A stretch of DNA of 64,000 nucleotides, from positions 124,001 through 188,000 of the forward strand of contig JBCCGK010000002.1 of assembly GCA_039029315.1 (NCBI GenBank), in the 5' to 3' direction. The stretch comes from JBCCCJ01 sp039029315. Lineage in GTDB: Bacteria; Bacteroidota; Bacteroidia; J057. Below the pieces are notes generated by a model. That model saw only the letters and a program-made list of their open reading frames with translations, did no database searches and was not told the origin of the DNA. The position numbers were made by a program, and so were the translations under genes. Shown here in pieces: positions 34,613 through 44,235 of the stretch. Positions within the stretch are counted from its first letter, which is position 1; each line of letters opens with the position of its first letter.

Positions 34613-37414
34613 GTGAAAATTTCTGCTTTTATATGGATTTTTGTTCTGGGAACCTCTGTTCTATGCGCTCAGGTGGTCCCGGACTCGACCATTTCGAAGC
34701 CAGATAGCAGCCAGACTTTAGCTCCGGATAGTAGTCAGACATTAGCCCCTTCTTTCCCTTCTTTTTCCTCCGATAGTATTCCCTCATTTGGTTCAGATTC
34801 GCTGGGAGGTCGTATGGGGTTTCCTCCCGGAGGTGATCCAGGGGCAGGTTTGGCAGATCCCAATGCAAGGGTGAAGGATTCTCTCAAAGCCATCAGTGAT
34901 CTTACGGCTAAGGTAGAATATAAAGCCGCAGACTCCATCGTTTTTGATGTGGAGTCGGGCATGATGTATCTATATGAAGAAGCGGATCTGACGTATGATG
35001 AGATCAAATTGAAGGCCAAACGGGTTCGAATCGAGATGGAAAATCAAACTCTGCATGCCAATGGAGTCAAAAATGAGGATGGGAAGTTATTGGGAAAACC
35101 AGAATTTACACAGGGAGAAGAGACATATCAGGCCAGAACAGTTGCCTATAACTTCAAATCGCAGAAAGGACGTATCAGAGATGGCCGCATGATTCAGGGA
35201 GAGGGCTTTATTCATGCTGAAACGGCAAAATATCATGAAGATGGGTCTTTTCACGGCAAAGATGGCAAGTACACCACCTGTAATCTCGAGCATCCTCATT
35301 ACTATATTCGCTCACGCAAACTCAAAGTTCTCCCAAATAAGAAGCTCGTCAGTGGTCCATTGAACCTTGTCATCGCAGATTTTCCGATCCCTATTGTTAT
35401 TCCTTTTGGCTTTGTCCCGGACATGAATGACCAAGGGAAGAAGACCGGTTTGTTGTTTCCTCAATATGGTGAGGCTGATGATCGAGGATTCTTTCTCAGG
35501 AATCTTGGGTATTATTTCAATATCAGTGAATATTTTGATTTAAAAATTGATGGAGATCTTTATACAAGGGGTGGGTATCGCATTGGAATGGCGACCAACT
35601 ATCGAAAGAAATATGCCTTTAATGGAAGTTTTGCCTTTCAATATGGGGTGCAGGTATTCAATGAGAAAACAGACCCAGACTATCGGCGCTCTGCAGCCTG
35701 GTCTGTCAGGTGGTCACATAGTCAACCCATTGATCCAACCGCACGTTTGTCTTCCTCTGTGAATATCTCCAGTTCCAATAGCTTTCAGCGCGAAATCAGC
35801 TATAATCAAAGTGATTTCTTTACCAATAACTTGAGTTCATCTGTATCATTTAGCAAGAATTTCAACAATCTGCCGTTCAACTTTAACATGAGTGCCCGGC
35901 ACCAGCAAGATCTGAACAAGGAGACCATGAGCCTGGAATTGCCACAATTCAATCTCAATATGTCTCGCCTATCTCCTTTTAAGCATGTAGACCACAAAGC
36001 CCTGAAATGGCTCAAGCAATTGGGGGTGAATTATGGTGTGGAAGGAAGAAACTCTGTCAAAACCATTGGAGACAGTTTGTTACTTCCTGTATTGTTTTCG
36101 CCCAATGATACCCTCGATTTATGGGAGGTAAGTGCTAGCGGAGACAGCAGTCTGGACAGGGTACGAGCAGGAGATTTTTATTCAAATGGTATGCGCCACA
36201 AGGCATCTGCTGCCACAACACTAAAATTGTTCAATTATGTGAACATTTCTCCAAGTTTCAATTACAATGAATTTTGGTACCTCAGTACCATCCGAAAGGA
36301 ATATGACACCACACTCCAAACTACTGTAGATCGTAAAGTCAATGGATTCACCAGGGGGTATAATTTTACTACCTCTATCAGTGCCAGCACCAATTTTTAT
36401 GGCATTTATAGCTTGAAGAATACCAAACGAGAAGTTGCTTTCAGGCAGCGATTTAGTCCATCGGTCTCCTACAATCTGAAGCCGGATTTTTCGGAGGATC
36501 AATATGGATTTTATGATCGTGTGAGGCGAAACGCAGCTGGCGACACCCTTGTGTACAGCATATTTGAAGATGGGATCTATCGCGGCCCAACTGCTGGTGA
36601 AAGTCAGGCCATTGGATTCAGTCTTTCCAGTGTTCTGGAAGCCAAATATCGCAGCAAAGAAAGTTTTGAAGAGGATTTTAAGGGGAAAGACGAATTTGTC
36701 AGAACCAACATCATTGATAATCTCGGGATTAGCACTTCCTATAATTTTGCAGCAGATAGCTTTCAGTTGTCTCCATTTAGCATGCGGGCGCGAACCAGCC
36801 TCTTCAATCGCAAAGTCAATATCAATGCCAGCGGTCAGCTTGATCCATATGTATTTGCCTCAAATGAGGTGCCGGTTCCTTTTGATCCAGGCACAGCTCG
36901 AAGGCAGAACAAACTCATGTGGATTGAAGAAGGCAAAATTGGGCGACTTACCCGAGCTCAAATCAGTGTTTCAACCTCCTTCAAGTCCAAGCCCAAAGGC
37001 AAACGGCAAAAGGGAGAAGATTTTGATGAGGAAGAATTCGAGCATGTAGCCGATTTTTATCATGAATATGTGGACTTCAATATTCCATGGAGTATTCAAA
37101 TGAGATATAATTTCAGTTATTCCAAACCTGGAATTGATGATCCCCGAATCACACAGACGGCCAATCTCAGCGGAGATTTCACCTTTGCCGATAGTTGGAA
37201 AGTCAGTGCTACCTCTGGATTCGATCTCCAAAAAAGATTGTTCACCCAAACCTCTTTGAATATCCATCGCCAGCTCCATTGTTGGCAAATGTCCTTCCGA
37301 TGGATTCCGTTTGGTCCGCAGAAAAGTTACTCGCTCATCATCAGTGCCAGAAGTTCGACCCTGAGCATGCTGAAGTTGAGTAAAAATGACTTCTGGCAGG
37401 ATCGATTCAGATAA
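34613..37414 (+). CDS. lptD: LptD/OstA-like outer-membrane LPS-assembly protein
   Basis: About 933 aa. From a GTG at 34613 a canonical signal peptide is read (KISAFIWIFVLGTSVLCAQ); no ATG is available, and upstream TTG codons at 34514 and 34541 would put a 24-33 residue tail ahead of it. A Ser/Asp/Pro-rich segment follows, then an OstA/LptA-like beta-jellyroll (VEYKAADSIVFDVESGMMYLYEEADL, KAKRVRIEMENQTLHANG, GKYTTCNLEHPHYYIRSRKLKVLP). The C-terminal 500 residues have the alternating Tyr/Phe/Ser pattern of a beta-barrel. LptD inserts LPS into the outer leaflet with LptE. Placement divergent from amiC matches other Bacteroidota. Confidence 0.85.
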   Translation: MKISAFIWIFVLGTSVLCAQVVPDSTISKPDSSQTLAPDSSQTLAPSFPSFSSDSIPSFGSDSLGGRMGFPPGGDPGAGLADPNARVKDSLKAISDLTAKVEYKAADSIVFDVESGMMYLYEEADLTYDEIKLKAKRVRIEMENQTLHANGVKNEDGKLLGKPEFTQGEETYQARTVAYNFKSQKGRIRDGRMIQGEGFIHAETAKYHEDGSFHGKDGKYTTCNLEHPHYYIRSRKLKVLPNKKLVSGPLNLVIADFPIPIVIPFGFVPDMNDQGKKTGLLFPQYGEADDRGFFLRNLGYYFNISEYFDLKIDGDLYTRGGYRIGMATNYRKKYAFNGSFAFQYGVQVFNEKTDPDYRRSAAWSVRWSHSQPIDPTARLSSSVNISSSNSFQREISYNQSDFFTNNLSSSVSFSKNFNNLPFNFNMSARHQQDLNKETMSLELPQFNLNMSRLSPFKHVDHKALKWLKQLGVNYGVEGRNSVKTIGDSLLLPVLFSPNDTLDLWEVSASGDSSLDRVRAGDFYSNGMRHKASAATTLKLFNYVNISPSFNYNEFWYLSTIRKEYDTTLQTTVDRKVNGFTRGYNFTTSISASTNFYGIYSLKNTKREVAFRQRFSPSVSYNLKPDFSEDQYGFYDRVRRNAAGDTLVYSIFEDGIYRGPTAGESQAIGFSLSSVLEAKYRSKESFEEDFKGKDEFVRTNIIDNLGISTSYNFAADSFQLSPFSMRARTSLFNRKVNINASGQLDPYVFASNEVPVPFDPGTARRQNKLMWIEEGKIGRLTRAQISVSTSFKSKPKGKRQKGEDFDEEEFEHVADFYHEYVDFNIPWSIQMRYNFSYSKPGIDDPRITQTANLSGDFTFADSWKVSATSGFDLQKRLFTQTSLNIHRQLHCWQMSFRWIPFGPQKSYSLIISARSSTLSMLKLSKNDFWQDRFR

Positions 37415-37438
37415 TGAGGATCAGCGAAGCCTCCCTTC

Positions 37439-38146
37439 TCAAAGTTTCTTTTTGCCTTCAACAGTAATGAGAGATCCCTCAGCCAACATGACAGACAAGG
37501 GGGGCTGAGTTGTCAACATCGCAAACCTGTCCCCGTACACTTTGCCAAAATCTACCTCTATTGTTGAAGAAGTTACAGGATAATGCTTCCAACGAGGATG
37601 GGTGACTTGGTATTCAAACGTTTTTTGTGGAGTAATCCTGGTATATCCCCAATAGTGTTCGGTAATAAATTCAGCCTCACTTCCTCCCTCAATTGCCACT
37701 GCCTCCTTCTGAGCATATACCGTAAAATTTTGCCACTCTTTGCCCAATTTCCATTCGTATTGGACCATCAAGGAATTGCCTTTCTCCTGCCACTGATGTC
37801 TCATCGGCAAGGTTTGATAATGTTCCCTGTATACCGTATTAGCGACAAGACTTAATGCCCATTTCGGAACAATTTCCTTGATGAATACGACGCCTCGTTT
37901 CCAAATTCCCTCCTCCTTATACTTCACATAGAATCGCAGATTCACCTCTTCAAAATTAACATGAAAGGGAATTTTGACTCCTAACATCTTGGTATTTAGA
38001 AACATAAATCCTACAAGACTCACATAACAGGTCCCATTCCACAAATCCAGTTCAGTTTTTGCTGGAAGAAAATCCTTGAGTAGTGCCGGGTCTAGCTGAT
38101 AATTCGCCAAAGCCAATTTTCGCCATTCAGCTTGTAAAAAACTCAT
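37439..38146 (-). CDS. DUF2071 (YqjF-like) family protein
   Basis: A 235-aa protein matching DUF2071: FLQAEWRKLALANYQLDPALLKDFLPAKTELDLWNGTCYVSLVGFMF and FEEVNLRFYVKYKEEGIWKRGVVFIKEIVPKW. The start at ATG 38146 is favoured because it overlaps the GT4 stop codon in an ATGA arrangement, indicating coupling; upstream codons would lengthen it by 20 residues. The function of this acetoacetate decarboxylase-like fold is not known. Confidence 0.82.
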   Translation of the reverse strand: MSFLQAEWRKLALANYQLDPALLKDFLPAKTELDLWNGTCYVSLVGFMFLNTKMLGVKIPFHVNFEEVNLRFYVKYKEEGIWKRGVVFIKEIVPKWALSLVANTVYREHYQTLPMRHQWQEKGNSLMVQYEWKLGKEWQNFTVYAQKEAVAIEGGSEAEFITEHYWGYTRITPQKTFEYQVTHPRWKHYPVTSSTIEVDFGKVYGDRFAMLTTQPPLSVMLAEGSLITVEGKKKL

Positions 38147-39459
38147 AAATCTGAAGGAATAAATTCGCGATAAATCGAATTGATTTTCTTTGCTGTTGCT
38201 TCCCAACTGATGTGTATCAAATCCTTCTTCTGAGCCGCAACAACCTGTCTGTGCAAGGTGGCATCATCTAGTAGTTGTCCTATGCTATCTGCCATTTTTT
38301 CGGTTTCCCAGTAGTCAACTGTGATGGCCCCCGTCAACACTTCCTTTACCCCGGATTGTCTGGAAATCACACAAGGGACTCCCATTTGGGCAGCTTCCAG
38401 GGCAGACAGACCGAAAGGTTCCGAAACGGATGGCATGACATATACATTCGTCATGGCCAACAATTCTTTTACCCGATCTGGTTCCAGGAATCCGGTAAAC
38501 CGAAAAGAATCTCCGATTCCATCTTCTTGAGCCCGATCCATCAAGGTTTGAATCAAGTGCCCTTTTCCCGCTATCACAAAGCGAATATTCCTTCCATCCT
38601 TTAACAGATGCTTTGCCACTTCATAAAAATATTCCGGCCCTTTTTGCCCTGTCAATCTCCCTAAATAAAGCACCAGATCGCCCTGAAATGGGTCTGAAAC
38701 CCGATAGGTATTTTGCGGAAATATTCCGTTGTGAACGGTACGAATTTTTTCTGGCGGGATTCCATAATGGTCCTGAATAATCCTTGCCGTATAGCTACTG
38801 ACTGCGATGATGCCGTCAGCCTCCTTCATGGCATGTCGTTCCAGCTCATAGGTCCATCCGCGACTGTCAGCCCCTCCTCGATCATACTCCAAGGAATGTA
38901 CATGAAGGACTAAAGGCTTAGAAGACATTGACTTCAGCCGGAGCCCAGCAAGAAAACACATCCAATCATGCGCATGAATCACATCAAAGGCCTGCTCCAT
39001 GGCAAGTTCGGCTGCTAATTCACCAAACTCCACTACCCGATCTATCAAATCATCGCCATACAGATCCTTGATTTGAAAGACTCCCTTTGGTCGAAGGAGT
39101 TCTTCTTCATACCACACCTTCTCCACCAAAAATGTCTGTCGCTCTTCCTGCAAATCGATGCTTCGATCCAAGCGCTCATATCCGGTCAATTCAACATCTA
39201 CATATTGTAAATTGACTGAGGCATCGAGAGAATATTCCTGGATTTTTTTTTGAGAATACAAGGCCTTGAGCGAACGACCATTCAATCCCAACAGCTTCAG
39301 GTTCTCAGAAGTCGGAATTTTTTCAGCCTTGGGAACAATCAATCGAACCACCGCATGTGGAGCCAATCCGCTGACAATTCCGTGACAGGCGACTCCCAAT
39401 CCTCCATTCAAGAAAGGAGGGAATTCCCAGCCTAACATGCAAACAGAAGGCTTATTCAT
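38143..39459 (-). CDS. Glycosyltransferase family 4, starch/glycogen-synthase-like
   Basis: A 438-aa GT-B glycosyltransferase. N-terminal motif MLGWEFPPFLNGGLGVACHGIVSGLA resembles the KxGGLADV-type region of glycogen synthases. The C-terminal nucleotide-sugar site is PSVSEPFGLSALEAAQMGVPCVIS, with LYLGRLTGQKGPEYF as the second Rossmann start and VIHAHDW in the first domain. It overlaps the GT3 gene upstream by 4 bp and the DUF2071 gene downstream by 4 bp, so three coupled genes form one unit. It probably extends or primes an alpha-glucan, but another glycan is possible. Confidence 0.85.
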   Translation of the reverse strand: MNKPSVCMLGWEFPPFLNGGLGVACHGIVSGLAPHAVVRLIVPKAEKIPTSENLKLLGLNGRSLKALYSQKKIQEYSLDASVNLQYVDVELTGYERLDRSIDLQEERQTFLVEKVWYEEELLRPKGVFQIKDLYGDDLIDRVVEFGELAAELAMEQAFDVIHAHDWMCFLAGLRLKSMSSKPLVLHVHSLEYDRGGADSRGWTYELERHAMKEADGIIAVSSYTARIIQDHYGIPPEKIRTVHNGIFPQNTYRVSDPFQGDLVLYLGRLTGQKGPEYFYEVAKHLLKDGRNIRFVIAGKGHLIQTLMDRAQEDGIGDSFRFTGFLEPDRVKELLAMTNVYVMPSVSEPFGLSALEAAQMGVPCVISRQSGVKEVLTGAITVDYWETEKMADSIGQLLDDATLHRQVVAAQKKDLIHISWEATAKKINSIYREFIPSDL

Positions 39460-41312
39460 GAATTCAGTCGCTCTAGGGCCAAATCATAGGCTTGTTCGTA
39501 GTAGGAAGTCAAATTGTGCCAATCAAAATGTTCTGCGGCGGATTGTAGTTTGTAACGCTGCGCAATTCTCTCTACGCGAGGAAGCTGTACAAAGGAAAAT
39601 AACTGATCTGCCAACTGATTTGCAGCTTCATCGAAACTTTTATTCCGCCGATTGACCACATACATCCCATGGGCTTCTGTATCAGCGGTAGCCTGAAGGA
39701 GGTAGTCCCCAAATCCGGCCAGATCACTCGTGATAGCAGGAACCCCACTCACCATACATTCAAGAGGCGTGTATCCCCAGGGCTCATAATAACTCGGAAA
39801 AATTCCCAAATGACAGCCTTGCACAAAATCGTCGTAGTCCAACCCAATCAACGGACTGAGTGAGGATACAAAGTCAGGATGATAGATAATTTTAACTCTG
39901 TCCTCTTTATAGTTCAGCATTTGAGAAGTACGCAGAAAATTCAATACCTCATCATTGGTATCGTCCACAAGGTTGTGCGTAACAATAGGAGGCATCCCAT
40001 TGCTTCGCCAGGATTGAAGCGTTCTGCGCAGCCTGATCTTTCGGTGATCATCCACGAACTTATTGAGATCTGGAAAGTCATGGCCATCCATTTCCATGGT
40101 GTATTCGAAGAGCCGATCACCGATTTGTTGCTGAATCGCCTCGGTGGTCTGGTGCAGTTTTTCCAATGCTGCTTTGGCTTGAAGCACTTCGGAATTGATG
40201 CTATGGAAAGGCCGTTTTGTGATGAAGAACATCACCACCGTCTTGTCAATATTGGCTTCCTTCATCCGCCAATTGAGTCTGGCAAGTGCTTCCAAGGTCA
40301 AGTCATATCCCTTGTTTCGATACTCATATCTACCAGAGGTAAAGAAGTACATGGTCTTGTCCAGATCGAAAAAATAGTTGGGGAAGAAATGCCCCATCGT
40401 GAACTGATGAATGGCTTCTTTGGCCTCCTGGTGTACATTTTGCACTTCGTGCGAAATTTCTAGTCGCTGAAAATTCAGCCCATTTGGCAGAAGAATTTCT
40501 GGTTTTCTCCCGATAAGGTGAATACATTCTCTCGCAGTCACTTCGCTGACAGTCGAAAAAACCTGCGCCCCATGAGCCGCAGCCCGCTCAATTCGAATTC
40601 TCGTTTCGATATTGAAGTATTTGGCTTCCTTTTCCCAATCATAAAAAGGGAGATTTTCGTAGAAATTGGGATCATTCATGGCCAAATACCGCCCCATCAT
40701 CGTGGCATGGGTAGTGAAGACAGTAGTGATGGGCAATTGATCCCTCCTTATTTCTGGTATTGCCGTTGCTGCCATCCATTCATGCACATGTGCGATGATC
40801 GGTTTGGTGTTGACATTTTCATCAGACAGTTTTGTCAAAAATACCTTTATCAACCAGCCAAATGCAGCCACCTGATCGATCAGTTCATCATGCTCACTCA
40901 TGTCTATATTGTGGTGTTCCCACAAGAGGTATTTGATTTCCCCCAAACGATCATAGACAGAATAAGGATTGAACAAGACAGTTCGGGGTCTACCAGCGGT
41001 CAACCAGTGTCCATAATGAACTTCAAATCCCATATCTCTCATCTTTTGGACAGCAAGTCCAAAAGGATCATCTGAAGAAATCTCCTTGTCTTCAAAAATG
41101 GCCGACACATTTGGATGAACGTACGGTCCGAGGAGGCAGTATCTATCTTCCCATTTTTCCAGCATGCTTGGAACCTTGGACCGAATCACAGTATAAATCC
41201 CACCAACTTGATTGGCGACCTCCCATGCAACTTCTACAAGCAGGGAATCTTTCTTTTGGGGAGAAACAGGTGTTCCTCCATTTGGGGATATAGGTAGATT
41301 GGTAGTATTCAT
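39456..41312 (-). CDS. Glycogen synthase of the eukaryote-type family GT3
   Basis: A 618-aa GT3 protein. EVAWEVANQVGGIYTVIRSKVPSM is the diagnostic N-terminal block, and FTTHATMMGRYLA, RIRIERAAAHGAQVFSTVSEVTARE, TSGRYEYRNKGYDL and PSYYEPWGYTPLECMVSGVPAITSDLAGFG give the remaining family signature. It transfers glucose from UDP-glucose (or ADP-glucose) to an alpha-1,4-glucan. GT3 is better known from fungi and animals; Bacteroidota use it commonly. ATGA overlap with the GT4 gene indicates coupling. Confidence 0.9.
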   Translation of the reverse strand: MNTTNLPISPNGGTPVSPQKKDSLLVEVAWEVANQVGGIYTVIRSKVPSMLEKWEDRYCLLGPYVHPNVSAIFEDKEISSDDPFGLAVQKMRDMGFEVHYGHWLTAGRPRTVLFNPYSVYDRLGEIKYLLWEHHNIDMSEHDELIDQVAAFGWLIKVFLTKLSDENVNTKPIIAHVHEWMAATAIPEIRRDQLPITTVFTTHATMMGRYLAMNDPNFYENLPFYDWEKEAKYFNIETRIRIERAAAHGAQVFSTVSEVTARECIHLIGRKPEILLPNGLNFQRLEISHEVQNVHQEAKEAIHQFTMGHFFPNYFFDLDKTMYFFTSGRYEYRNKGYDLTLEALARLNWRMKEANIDKTVVMFFITKRPFHSINSEVLQAKAALEKLHQTTEAIQQQIGDRLFEYTMEMDGHDFPDLNKFVDDHRKIRLRRTLQSWRSNGMPPIVTHNLVDDTNDEVLNFLRTSQMLNYKEDRVKIIYHPDFVSSLSPLIGLDYDDFVQGCHLGIFPSYYEPWGYTPLECMVSGVPAITSDLAGFGDYLLQATADTEAHGMYVVNRRNKSFDEAANQLADQLFSFVQLPRVERIAQRYKLQSAAEHFDWHNLTSYYEQAYDLALERLNS

Positions 41313-41411
41313 CAGATGAGGAAATCCAGGATGTGGTGCAAATGCGATAGAAAATGGCTATATGTCAAAGTTCTGCATTCTCTTTGACTTCAGCAACCCT
41401 TTATCTCATTC

Positions 41412-42056
41412 TTACAATTCTTTCACCCGCAGCTTTTTCCATCGGACCTTGATCCCTCCTCCATCATGAATTTGCAAGGCGATAGATCCAGTTGCCTGCC
41501 CAATTTTTTCATCCTGAAAATCTACCCGAGGAATATCATTCAGCCAGGTTTGGACATGATCTCCTAGCACTTTGATTCTCAGGGTATTCCATTCTCCCAT
41601 TTTCAATACGGTTTCTTTTTCGTCAGGAATCTGTTTGAGCCATCCCCTTCCGTAGGACTCATATATGCCGCCAGTATCATGTCCAGGAGGCGCAACTTCA
41701 GCCTGCCATCCTGTGATCTTGGTGCCTTCAATGGAAGAGCGAAAAAATACACCACTATTCCCATCAGCTTCCTGCTTAAAGGATACTTCCAGGTCAAAGT
41801 CTTTGTAGATTTTTTTGGTCGCCAGATAGCCATACGCTGAATCAGGACCACTTTCGCAGATCAATTCTCCTGCATCAACATACCATTTTTCCGTTCCGTG
41901 AATCTGCCATCCTTCAAGGGATTTGCCATCAAATATGGATATCCAATCTTTTGGCTCTGATGATTGGGAAGAATTTGTCTGAGAAGTTGTGGAGGAACTA
42001 CATGCCATAAAAGTCAGGCAGGCCCAAGAAAGTAAAAAGGTCAAAAGTCTGTTCAT
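41412..42056 (-). CDS. DUF1080 (3-keto-disaccharide hydrolase) domain lipoprotein
   Basis: A 214-aa lipoprotein: signal with Cys19 in LTFMACSSS, a Ser/Thr-rich linker, then DUF1080 (ISIFDGKSLEGWQIHGTEKWYVDAGELIC, SGVFFRSSIEGTKITGWQAEV, KMGEWNTLRIKVLGDHVQTWLNDI, GSIALQIHDGGGIKVRWKKLRVKEL). The domain is a concanavalin-like beta-sandwich; related proteins hydrolyse 3-keto-glucosides. Predicted on the periplasmic side or surface. It is 99 bp downstream of the glycogen synthase gene, same strand. Confidence 0.88.
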   Translation of the reverse strand: MNRLLTFLLSWACLTFMACSSSTTSQTNSSQSSEPKDWISIFDGKSLEGWQIHGTEKWYVDAGELICESGPDSAYGYLATKKIYKDFDLEVSFKQEADGNSGVFFRSSIEGTKITGWQAEVAPPGHDTGGIYESYGRGWLKQIPDEKETVLKMGEWNTLRIKVLGDHVQTWLNDIPRVDFQDEKIGQATGSIALQIHDGGGIKVRWKKLRVKEL

Positions 42057-42305
42057 GAAGATGTTATTGAAAATTGTATCAGTAGATCAAAAAGAATTAT
42101 GGTTCTCTGACAAATTCTGTGAGATTGGCATCCCTCAAAAAGAAAATAAACAAGATTTTCAGGATCATTCTATATAGTATCCAGTAAATCCTGTCTTTGT
42201 TCATGTGAATGTTTTGGCAATTCTACACTTTTTGTCAAGAAAGCAGGAATGTTTACTCTTCTCCCAGGACGAATCTGCCTGTTCTGACTAAAATAAGAGT
42301 AGAAA

Positions 42306-44039
42306 TTACTCTTTCAAGCCCAATTCTTCTTCCATTTGATCAAATCGAACAGCTAGATCTGCATAGCGATTGCCTAGATTATCGACATGTTCACTTTCTG
42401 TTCCCAGAAATTCATCGAAGGCAGAAAAATTGGTATCAATTTTTGTTCGGATATGAGACACGTATTCTCGCAGTCTGGATTCCAGATCATTTTTCAGTTG
42501 TGTTCGACCATTGGCGATTTCCTTGGCAAATCCATTCAGGATTTTTCCTCTTTTCAAAATGACTGTTCCACCTGCAAATAATAATCCAAGGGTGGATAAA
42601 ATTCCCCCTGTCAAATCAAGAATTGTGATTTGGGTTGCTGTTGCCAACACCACCCCAATCACAGCTATCCCACTTCCAGCAGCAATATTGGGAGAAAATT
42701 TTGAGGCCTCGGGAAAAATTTCATTCCCGACAAAATGCTCCGTTTGCGCCATAAATCTTGCAAAGCCCTCTTTGAGTTCTCGTAAGACAAGTCTTCGACG
42801 CTCAGAGATATCACCAAATATTTCCTGATTTGGCTTAAGAACGGTTTCACTGTTTTGGATTTTCAGATCAATGATTTTTGCCATTTGGGCAATGCTGTCA
42901 GCAAGAGATTCCACTCCATCCTGCAAATGTGAATGAAAGCTATTGCTCAATTCCAACTCCAGCTTTTGGGTCATTTGCTTCAGCCATTCCTGAGGAGAGT
43001 CTGATTTACTGAATACTGACAGAATAGATTTTTTGGTTAGTGAAAAAAATCCAAGACCATTGTCTAGCTCTTGTTGTGCTTTGGAGGAAATCAAATCATA
43101 TTCGTCCAACAAGCCTTTCACCAAACTATGAATTTGGCGGTGAGATCGATCTTCCTGATCTGCGAGGGTGTGCAATATGTCCTCCCTGAATTCTTTATCA
43201 GTCTTCAATTGGGCCTCCATTTGTTCGATTCTGTCCAGTACTTTTCCATTGAGATGTCTACCCGTGCGAATATTGCTACCCAATTTTAGCAGATTCGCAT
43301 TTTTGCCAGTGATGTGATCTTTGATGTAGGTAAATAAGGGCTGGAATCCACTCTCTTTCGTTTGCCCTTCTAATTCACGTTTGGCAGATACAGCAAAAAT
43401 CGTTGGATGAGGAATTCCTTTCTTTTGTGCAAACGATCTGAGCCCGTTGATATTCACCTGCAGGTCTTCCGAATTCATTAAGTCGGCCTGTTGAAGCACA
43501 AAAATTACTTTCTTCTGCCAATCTTCATGAATATAGTTGAAAAAATCCCATGCAGATTGACGATATGGGTTTTTGGCCTCGAAAACAAAAACGACTAAAT
43601 CACTCTTGGGAATAAACCTCTCTGTGATTTCCTGATGGTGTTCTGATATGGTATTGGTGCCAGGTGTATCTACTATTGAAATATGTTTGAGAATATCTAC
43701 TGGCTGAAGAATCTTTTTGAGGTGTGGATTCAGGAAAATTGTGTCATGCGCTTCCCCAAAGATCACTTGTTGAACTGTATCTGTACATGGATCAGGGGCT
43801 ACCTTACAAATCTCCTCTCCTGTCCCTAATAACGCATTGATAAAACTACTTTTTCCTACCTTGACTTCACCGACAATGACAAATAAGAACGGTTCTCTGA
43901 TAGATTCTCTCAATTCACTGACCATTTTGCTTAATTCATCTTGCCCCGTCTCTGTCGTCATTTGGTGAAGATCCTTGATCAATTCACCCATTTGCATTTG
44001 ATAGGATTGCAATGTCGTATCGAGAAGAAGAGAATTCAT
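42306..44039 (-). CDS. Bacterial dynamin-like GTPase
   Basis: A 577-aa dynamin-superfamily protein. The P-loop is VGEVKVGKSSFINALLG (residues about 55-71), switch I Thr lies in the PCTDTVQQ region, and G3 is IVDTPGTNT. The G4 slot reads LQQADL rather than NKxD. Coiled-coil regions follow (residues about 250-430), then a hydrophobic paddle-like hairpin, IAAGSGIAVIGVVLATATQITILDLTGGILSTLGLLFAGGTVI (about residues 455-500), and a C-terminal helix. Such proteins remodel or repair membranes. It stands alone; the structured DNA at 44.1-44.5 kb lies just upstream. Confidence 0.87.
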   Translation of the reverse strand: MNSLLLDTTLQSYQMQMGELIKDLHQMTTETGQDELSKMVSELRESIREPFLFVIVGEVKVGKSSFINALLGTGEEICKVAPDPCTDTVQQVIFGEAHDTIFLNPHLKKILQPVDILKHISIVDTPGTNTISEHHQEITERFIPKSDLVVFVFEAKNPYRQSAWDFFNYIHEDWQKKVIFVLQQADLMNSEDLQVNINGLRSFAQKKGIPHPTIFAVSAKRELEGQTKESGFQPLFTYIKDHITGKNANLLKLGSNIRTGRHLNGKVLDRIEQMEAQLKTDKEFREDILHTLADQEDRSHRQIHSLVKGLLDEYDLISSKAQQELDNGLGFFSLTKKSILSVFSKSDSPQEWLKQMTQKLELELSNSFHSHLQDGVESLADSIAQMAKIIDLKIQNSETVLKPNQEIFGDISERRRLVLRELKEGFARFMAQTEHFVGNEIFPEASKFSPNIAAGSGIAVIGVVLATATQITILDLTGGILSTLGLLFAGGTVILKRGKILNGFAKEIANGRTQLKNDLESRLREYVSHIRTKIDTNFSAFDEFLGTESEHVDNLGNRYADLAVRFDQMEEELGLKE

Positions 44040-44114
44040 AAAAGTGAGCTAAGCATCAAAAATCACAGATGCTAGTTAATGATTTTTGGCCAGTTTCCAT
44101 AAATAGCCACAATG

Positions 44115-44148
44115 CCAAAAAAGAAACGCCTCCCGGACAGGGAGGCGC
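44115..44148 (-). terminator. Strong intrinsic terminator, minus-strand orientation
   Basis: On the minus strand an 8-bp GC-rich stem CGCCTCCC/GGGAGGCG (44127-44134 and 44140-44147) with a short loop is followed by TTTCTTTTTT. It ends whatever is transcribed through the hairpin array, before the dynamin-like gene. Confidence 0.85.
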
Positions 44149-44160
44149 TTGGGAATGGTC

Positions 44161-44226
44161 CGGGGATTTGCCATCGATCATCGTTCCATCTCGCATCCCC
44201 GTTTTTTGGATCTCTGATCAGAGATC
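44161..44226 (-). repeat. Hairpin and 18-bp perfect palindrome downstream of the array
   Basis: CGGGGAT near 44161 and ATCCCCG near 44195-44201 are complementary, with a ~27-nt loop. A perfect palindrome GATCTCTGATCAGAGATC occupies 44209-44226. Together with the tandem hairpins and the terminator, almost all of 44115-44515 is able to pair on itself. Confidence 0.75.
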
Positions 44227-44235
44227 ATAGATCAT

